The position numbers and the translations under genes are program-made. The notes under the pieces are model-generated. The model was not told the origin of the DNA and searched no databases. It was given only the letters and a program-made list of their open reading frames with translations. A stretch of 64,000 nt of DNA from Bilophila wadsworthia ATCC 49260 (GTDB taxonomy: Bacteria > Desulfobacterota > Desulfovibrionia > Desulfovibrionales > Desulfovibrionaceae). Positions within the stretch are counted from its first letter, which is position 1; each line of letters begins with the position of its first letter. Below, piece by piece: positions 61,712 through 64,000 of this stretch. The DNA is taken from positions 1 to 64,000 of the forward strand of contig NZ_JNJP01000009.1 in NCBI RefSeq assembly GCF_000701705.1, in the 5' to 3' direction.

Positions 61712-63154
61712 ATGAAGAAAGTGATTACCCTGCTGCTTGCCGCCGGTCTGGTCATCGGCGCCGCATCCGCCGCCAACGCCGTGGACATCAAAGCCAAGGG
61801 CCTATGGCACAATGCCATGTCCTTCGCGGACCGTAATTTTGAAAAACACAACGGCTCCGACAAGATGCAGAATGCCACCCGTATCCGTACGCAGATCGAC
61901 GTCATCGCGTCGGAAAGCCTCAAGGGTGTCGTCTATTTTGAAATCGGGCCCCAGAACTGGGGCAAGGGCGCGGACGGCGCGTCCCTCGGCACTGACGGCA
62001 AGGTGGTCAAGGTCCGCTACAACTATGTTGACTGGGTCATCCCCCAGACGGACGCCAAGGTCCGTATGGGCCTCCAGAACTTCAGCCTGCCCGGATTCGC
62101 CCTTCCAAACGTCATCCTCGGCGGCGGCGGCGCGGACGGCGCGGGCATCACCCTGTCCACCCAGTTCACCAAGAACATCGGAGCCACCCTCTTCTGGCTG
62201 CGCGCCGAAAACGACAACACCGACAGCGCCACCGACTACGGCAAGCAATACCACTACAGCGACGCCATGGACTTCACGGGCATCACCCTGCCCCTCAAGT
62301 TCGACGGCGTGAAGGTGACCCCGTGGGCCATGTATGGTTTTGTGGGCCGCGACAGCTTTGAAAACGCCGGGGCCTCCGGTGACCAGAAGAAACTGTTGCA
62401 GGGCCTGCTGCCTCTCGGCGTGAGCAACAAGACCCTGACGGGCAACAGCCTGACCGATCGCCACGGCGACGCGTGGTGGGCCGGGTTCACGACAGAACTG
62501 AAGGTGCTTGATCCCTTCCGCTTCGCCCTCGACGCCACCTATGGCCGTGTCGATCTCGGCGAAGGCCTCAGCACCAAAGGCAAGAAGATCGACGTCAAAC
62601 GCGAAGGCTGGATCGTGTCCGCCCTTGCCGAATACAAGATGGAATCCGTCACGCCCGGCCTCACGGCATGGTATTCCTCCGGCGACGACGCCAACGTCAA
62701 CAACGGTTCCGAGCGCCTGCCCACCATCAACCCCGACGTAAAGGTGACTTCCTACGGCTTCGACGGCACGAACTTCTGCCGCGCCCAGCAGGTCCTCGGC
62801 ACCAGCGTCGACGGCACGTTCGGCATCGTGGGCCACTTGAAGGACATTTCTTTCTTTGAAGACCTCAGCCACACCCTCCGCGTGGCCTTCTATCGGGGTA
62901 CCAACAATACCGAAAATGTCCGCCAGAAGATGATCACGAAGCCCTCCGAAACGGTTTCCTCCATGTACTACATGACCACCGCCGACAAGGCGTGGGAAGT
63001 AAACGTCGATTCGGAATACAAGATTTACAAAAACCTCAGCCTGTTCCTCGAACTCGGCTACATCCGTATGGATCTCGATTCCAACGTCTGGAAAGACTAC
63101 GAATCCAAGAAGAACAACTTCAAGGGCGCGGTCTGCGTTCTCTACTCTTTCTAG
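61712..63154 (+). CDS. Outer-membrane homotrimeric porin (Desulfovibrionales type)
   Basis: A 480-residue outer-membrane protein. Signal peptide MKKVITLLLAAGLVIGAASA is cut after ANA; the mature start VDIKAKGLWHNAMSFADRNF is typical of porins annotated in Desulfovibrio and Bilophila. Alternating aromatic/polar beta strands run throughout, and the last residue is Phe (CVLYSF), the assembly signal for the outer membrane. It should form a general or substrate-induced pore for the compound handled by the cluster. A sigma-54 promoter and the shared activator motif upstream indicate coregulation with the TAXI and OYE operons. GAGGAGA lies before the ATG. Confidence 0.92.
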   Translation: MKKVITLLLAAGLVIGAASAANAVDIKAKGLWHNAMSFADRNFEKHNGSDKMQNATRIRTQIDVIASESLKGVVYFEIGPQNWGKGADGASLGTDGKVVKVRYNYVDWVIPQTDAKVRMGLQNFSLPGFALPNVILGGGGADGAGITLSTQFTKNIGATLFWLRAENDNTDSATDYGKQYHYSDAMDFTGITLPLKFDGVKVTPWAMYGFVGRDSFENAGASGDQKKLLQGLLPLGVSNKTLTGNSLTDRHGDAWWAGFTTELKVLDPFRFALDATYGRVDLGEGLSTKGKKIDVKREGWIVSALAEYKMESVTPGLTAWYSSGDDANVNNGSERLPTINPDVKVTSYGFDGTNFCRAQQVLGTSVDGTFGIVGHLKDISFFEDLSHTLRVAFYRGTNNTENVRQKMITKPSETVSSMYYMTTADKAWEVNVDSEYKIYKNLSLFLELGYIRMDLDSNVWKDYESKKNNFKGAVCVLYSF

Positions 63155-63174
63155 CGGATTCCCGTCATTCCCAC

Positions 63175-63204
63175 GGCTCCGGCGGCCCTTCCTCCGCCGG
63201 AGCC
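63175..63204. terminator. GC-rich hairpin after the porin gene
   Basis: GGCTCCGGCGG/CCGCCGGAGCC arms with an eight-base loop and no T tract. Probably an attenuator or mRNA-stabilising hairpin that lets part of the transcription continue into the next gene. Confidence 0.55.
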
Positions 63205-63270
63205 CTCACTTTGCCCGAAATCCCGCCCAACGCGGGTCAACCATACATTCTACACACGCAAGGAGACGGC

Positions 63271-64000
63271 ATGAGCACCGGACAATTCCATAAGCTCCTG
63301 TCACCGCTTTCGCTCGGAAGCGGCCTCACCCTGAAAAACAGGATGATCAAGGCCCCCCAGTCAAGCTGGTTTTTTGAGGACGACGGCTCGGCCGGGGACA
63401 GGGTCATTGACTTTTACGAAGCCATCGCCGCCGGCGGGGTCGGGCTTGTGATCGTATCCGCCATCACATGGCGTTCCGACCATCCCGCCGGGGCTTACGG
63501 CGCGCTCCACGACGACCGGTTCCTCCCCGGCATGAAGCGCCTCGTGGAACGCTGCCACGCGCACGGCTGCCCCGTGTTCTGCCAGCTCCACCACTCCGGG
63601 GCCTCGGCCATGACCGGACACGGCGGCGGCCTGCCCATCGGCCCCTCCGATCTCGGGCCGGATGAAATCCCCTGTCCCCCGCCGGTGGGCAAGCCCACGC
63701 GAGGCCTCACCGCCGAAGAAATCGCGGAGGACAAGGAACTCTATTTCAAGGCCGCCGAACGCGCCAAAGCCGCCGGGTTTGACGGCATCGAAGTCCACTG
63801 CGCGCACGGCTACTATCTGGAAAGCTTCGTGAGCCGGGTCTGGAACCGCCGCGACGACCAGTATGGCCCCCAGAGCCTCGAAAACCGTACCCGCCTGCCT
63901 CTCGAAATCATCGCCGGGCTGCGCGAGCGTCTCGGCGAGGACTATCCCCTCGGCCTGCGCATGAACGGTCAGGAGTGGGGTGCCGACAAGGGGCTGACCA
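63271..64000 (+). CDS. Second old-yellow-enzyme-type reductase, partial
   Basis: A frame from ATG 63271 (AGGAGA upstream) runs off the right edge after 243 codons. It encodes the FMN barrel of an OYE-type oxidoreductase: PLSLGSGLTLKNRMIKAPQS near residue 12, VFCQLHHSGASAMTG near 101, AAGFDGIEVHCAHGYYLESF near 169 and WNRRDDQYGPQSLENRTRLP near 191. The usual HGAHGYL is CAHGYYL here. It is a different subtype from the enzyme at 54415-56352, sharing only the core motifs. It is downstream of the porin gene in the same direction and likely belongs to the same catabolic unit. Whether it carries the C-terminal FAD/NAD domain cannot be seen. Confidence 0.88.
   Translation, partial: MSTGQFHKLLSPLSLGSGLTLKNRMIKAPQSSWFFEDDGSAGDRVIDFYEAIAAGGVGLVIVSAITWRSDHPAGAYGALHDDRFLPGMKRLVERCHAHGCPVFCQLHHSGASAMTGHGGGLPIGPSDLGPDEIPCPPPVGKPTRGLTAEEIAEDKELYFKAAERAKAAGFDGIEVHCAHGYYLESFVSRVWNRRDDQYGPQSLENRTRLPLEIIAGLRERLGEDYPLGLRMNGQEWGADKGLT

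Overview
The window looks like the chromosome of a Gram-negative anaerobe of the Desulfovibrionaceae, possibly a gut genus close to Bilophila or Desulfovibrio. The grounds are a high-GC coding style, a C-terminal-Phe outer-membrane porin of the homotrimeric Desulfovibrionales type, many binding-protein-dependent uptake systems (TTT, TRAP-TAXI and orphan ABC binding proteins), and sigma-54 regulation. The genus is inferred from gene content, not from a search. No rRNA, tRNA or CRISPR array was seen.

Layout. (1) 1-7.4 kb: a decaying prophage late module on the minus strand (M15 endolysin, holin-like and spanin-like genes, a PAPS-reductase/ParB pair, small terminase, remnants of large terminase and portal, scaffold-like protein at the left edge). 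Plus-strand cargo (HigB-HigA-HicB and an Ivy lysozyme inhibitor) sits between portal and scaffold. (2) 7.4-18.1 kb: an AT-rich spacer, an orphan ABC binding protein, a membrane protein, a B3/B4-domain protein, a truncated YdjM-type protein, a patatin, and an ArsR regulator followed by a 1315-residue LplT-Aas-type fusion. (3) 18.4-27.3 kb: an iaaA-gsiABCD-like peptide/glutathione uptake locus extended by a P1 peptidase and an M55 D-aminopeptidase. (4) 27.3-29.1 kb: a lone tyrosine recombinase flanked by inverted repeats.

(5) 29.2-41.9 kb: a catabolic cluster with a tripartite tricarboxylate-type transporter and two binding proteins, a threonine-synthase-like PLP enzyme, an aspartate-dehydrogenase-like protein, two OsmC proteins, a GcvH-like lipoyl carrier, a dihydrolipoamide dehydrogenase, two near-identical RidA proteins, a YbaK deacylase and a GntR/FCD regulator. 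Five promoter regions carry GTCGAC elements that fit the GntR/FCD operator pattern, which suggests one regulon. The genes suggest uptake and deamination of a carboxylated amino-acid-like compound together with a lipoyl-dependent peroxide-reducing module.

(6) 42.5-47.6 kb: an ABC-type binding protein coupled to an MFS transporter that carries two N-terminal sensor-like domains, then an unknown protein. (7) 47.8-64 kb: a second catabolic cluster with a TAXI-TRAP transporter, two unusual amidohydrolases lacking the usual metal ligands, two old-yellow-enzyme-type reductases, an MFS transporter and a porin. Three sigma-54 promoters with shared GACATGTTC-type upstream sites precede its transcription units. 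It encodes one normal-looking sigma-54 activator and one paralogue whose ATPase motifs and sigma-54 contact loop are lost.
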